DNA of 64,000 nucleotides from Streptomyces sp. P9-A4 (GTDB taxonomy: Bacteria > Actinomycetota > Actinomycetes > Streptomycetales > Streptomycetaceae). The notes beneath the pieces are model-generated. The model worked only from the letters and a program-made list of their open reading frames with translations, was not told where the DNA came from and did no database searches. Both the position numbers and the translations under genes were made by a program. Shown piece by piece: positions 59,764 to 64,000 of the stretch. Numbering within the stretch: position 1 is the first letter of the stretch; every line of letters starts with the position of its first letter. The stretch spans positions 558,001 to 622,000 of the forward strand of contig NZ_JAZIFY010000001.1 in NCBI RefSeq assembly GCF_036634195.1, read 5' to 3'.

Positions 59764-64000
<4,237 letters not shown>

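Overview
The base composition (very GC-rich, third codon positions almost always G or C), many GTG starts, and the gene families present all point to a Streptomyces or close relative. The window has a chromosomal accessory and housekeeping part (about 1-38 kb) and the left part of a biosynthetic region (about 36.5-64 kb) that runs off the right edge.

1-12.2 kb is mixed: the N-terminus of a secreted NlpC/P60-type wall hydrolase, a PhnB-like VOC protein, a cytoplasmic periplasmic-binding-fold protein, a secreted tripeptidyl-aminopeptidase-type hydrolase, a thioredoxin-fold protein without CxxC, a PAS-GAF-SpoIIE phosphatase, a hypothetical membrane protein and a DUF1254/DUF1214 protein. Decayed genes lie between them: a multiply frameshifted MmyB-type regulator, an ISL3-type transposase remnant and a nuclease-like fragment.

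12.2-25.5 kb is a carbohydrate or sugar-acid utilisation locus. Seven tightly packed minus-strand genes (LacI regulator, lipoprotein binding protein, two ABC permeases, Tat-exported glycoside hydrolase, FAD oxidoreductase, NAD-dependent epimerase/dehydrogenase) face an enolase-superfamily sugar-acid dehydratase and a secreted DUF6351 hydrolase. Two matching 14-bp sites lie in the divergent spacer and are the likely LacI operators.

25.5-36.4 kb holds a degenerate cysteinyl-tRNA-synthetase-like gene, an MFS transporter next to a PucR-type regulator and a 3-hydroxybutyrate dehydrogenase, then Nudix hydrolase, apolipoprotein N-acyltransferase, PH-like membrane protein, Asp/Glu racemase and an HpnB-like glycosyltransferase.

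36.5-43.6 kb (minus strand) is a class I lanthipeptide locus. It has a 48-residue precursor, with a FDLD leader motif and a three-cysteine core, followed by a strong hairpin, full-length LanB and LanC, then a metallophosphoesterase and a 4'-phosphopantetheinyl transferase in the same direction. From a shared 240-bp spacer, a divergent operon carries an FkbH-like protein, a free ACP and a type II thioesterase, followed by a giant modular PKS: loading AT-ACP, two complete KS-AT-DH-KR-ACP modules, and a third (KS-AT-DH and the start of the KR region) cut by the window end. All extender ATs look malonyl-specific and every module seen reduces and dehydrates, so the product begins as a conjugated polyene. 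Sharing of spacer and PPTase makes a lanthipeptide-polyketide hybrid worth testing, but two abutting independent clusters remain possible.
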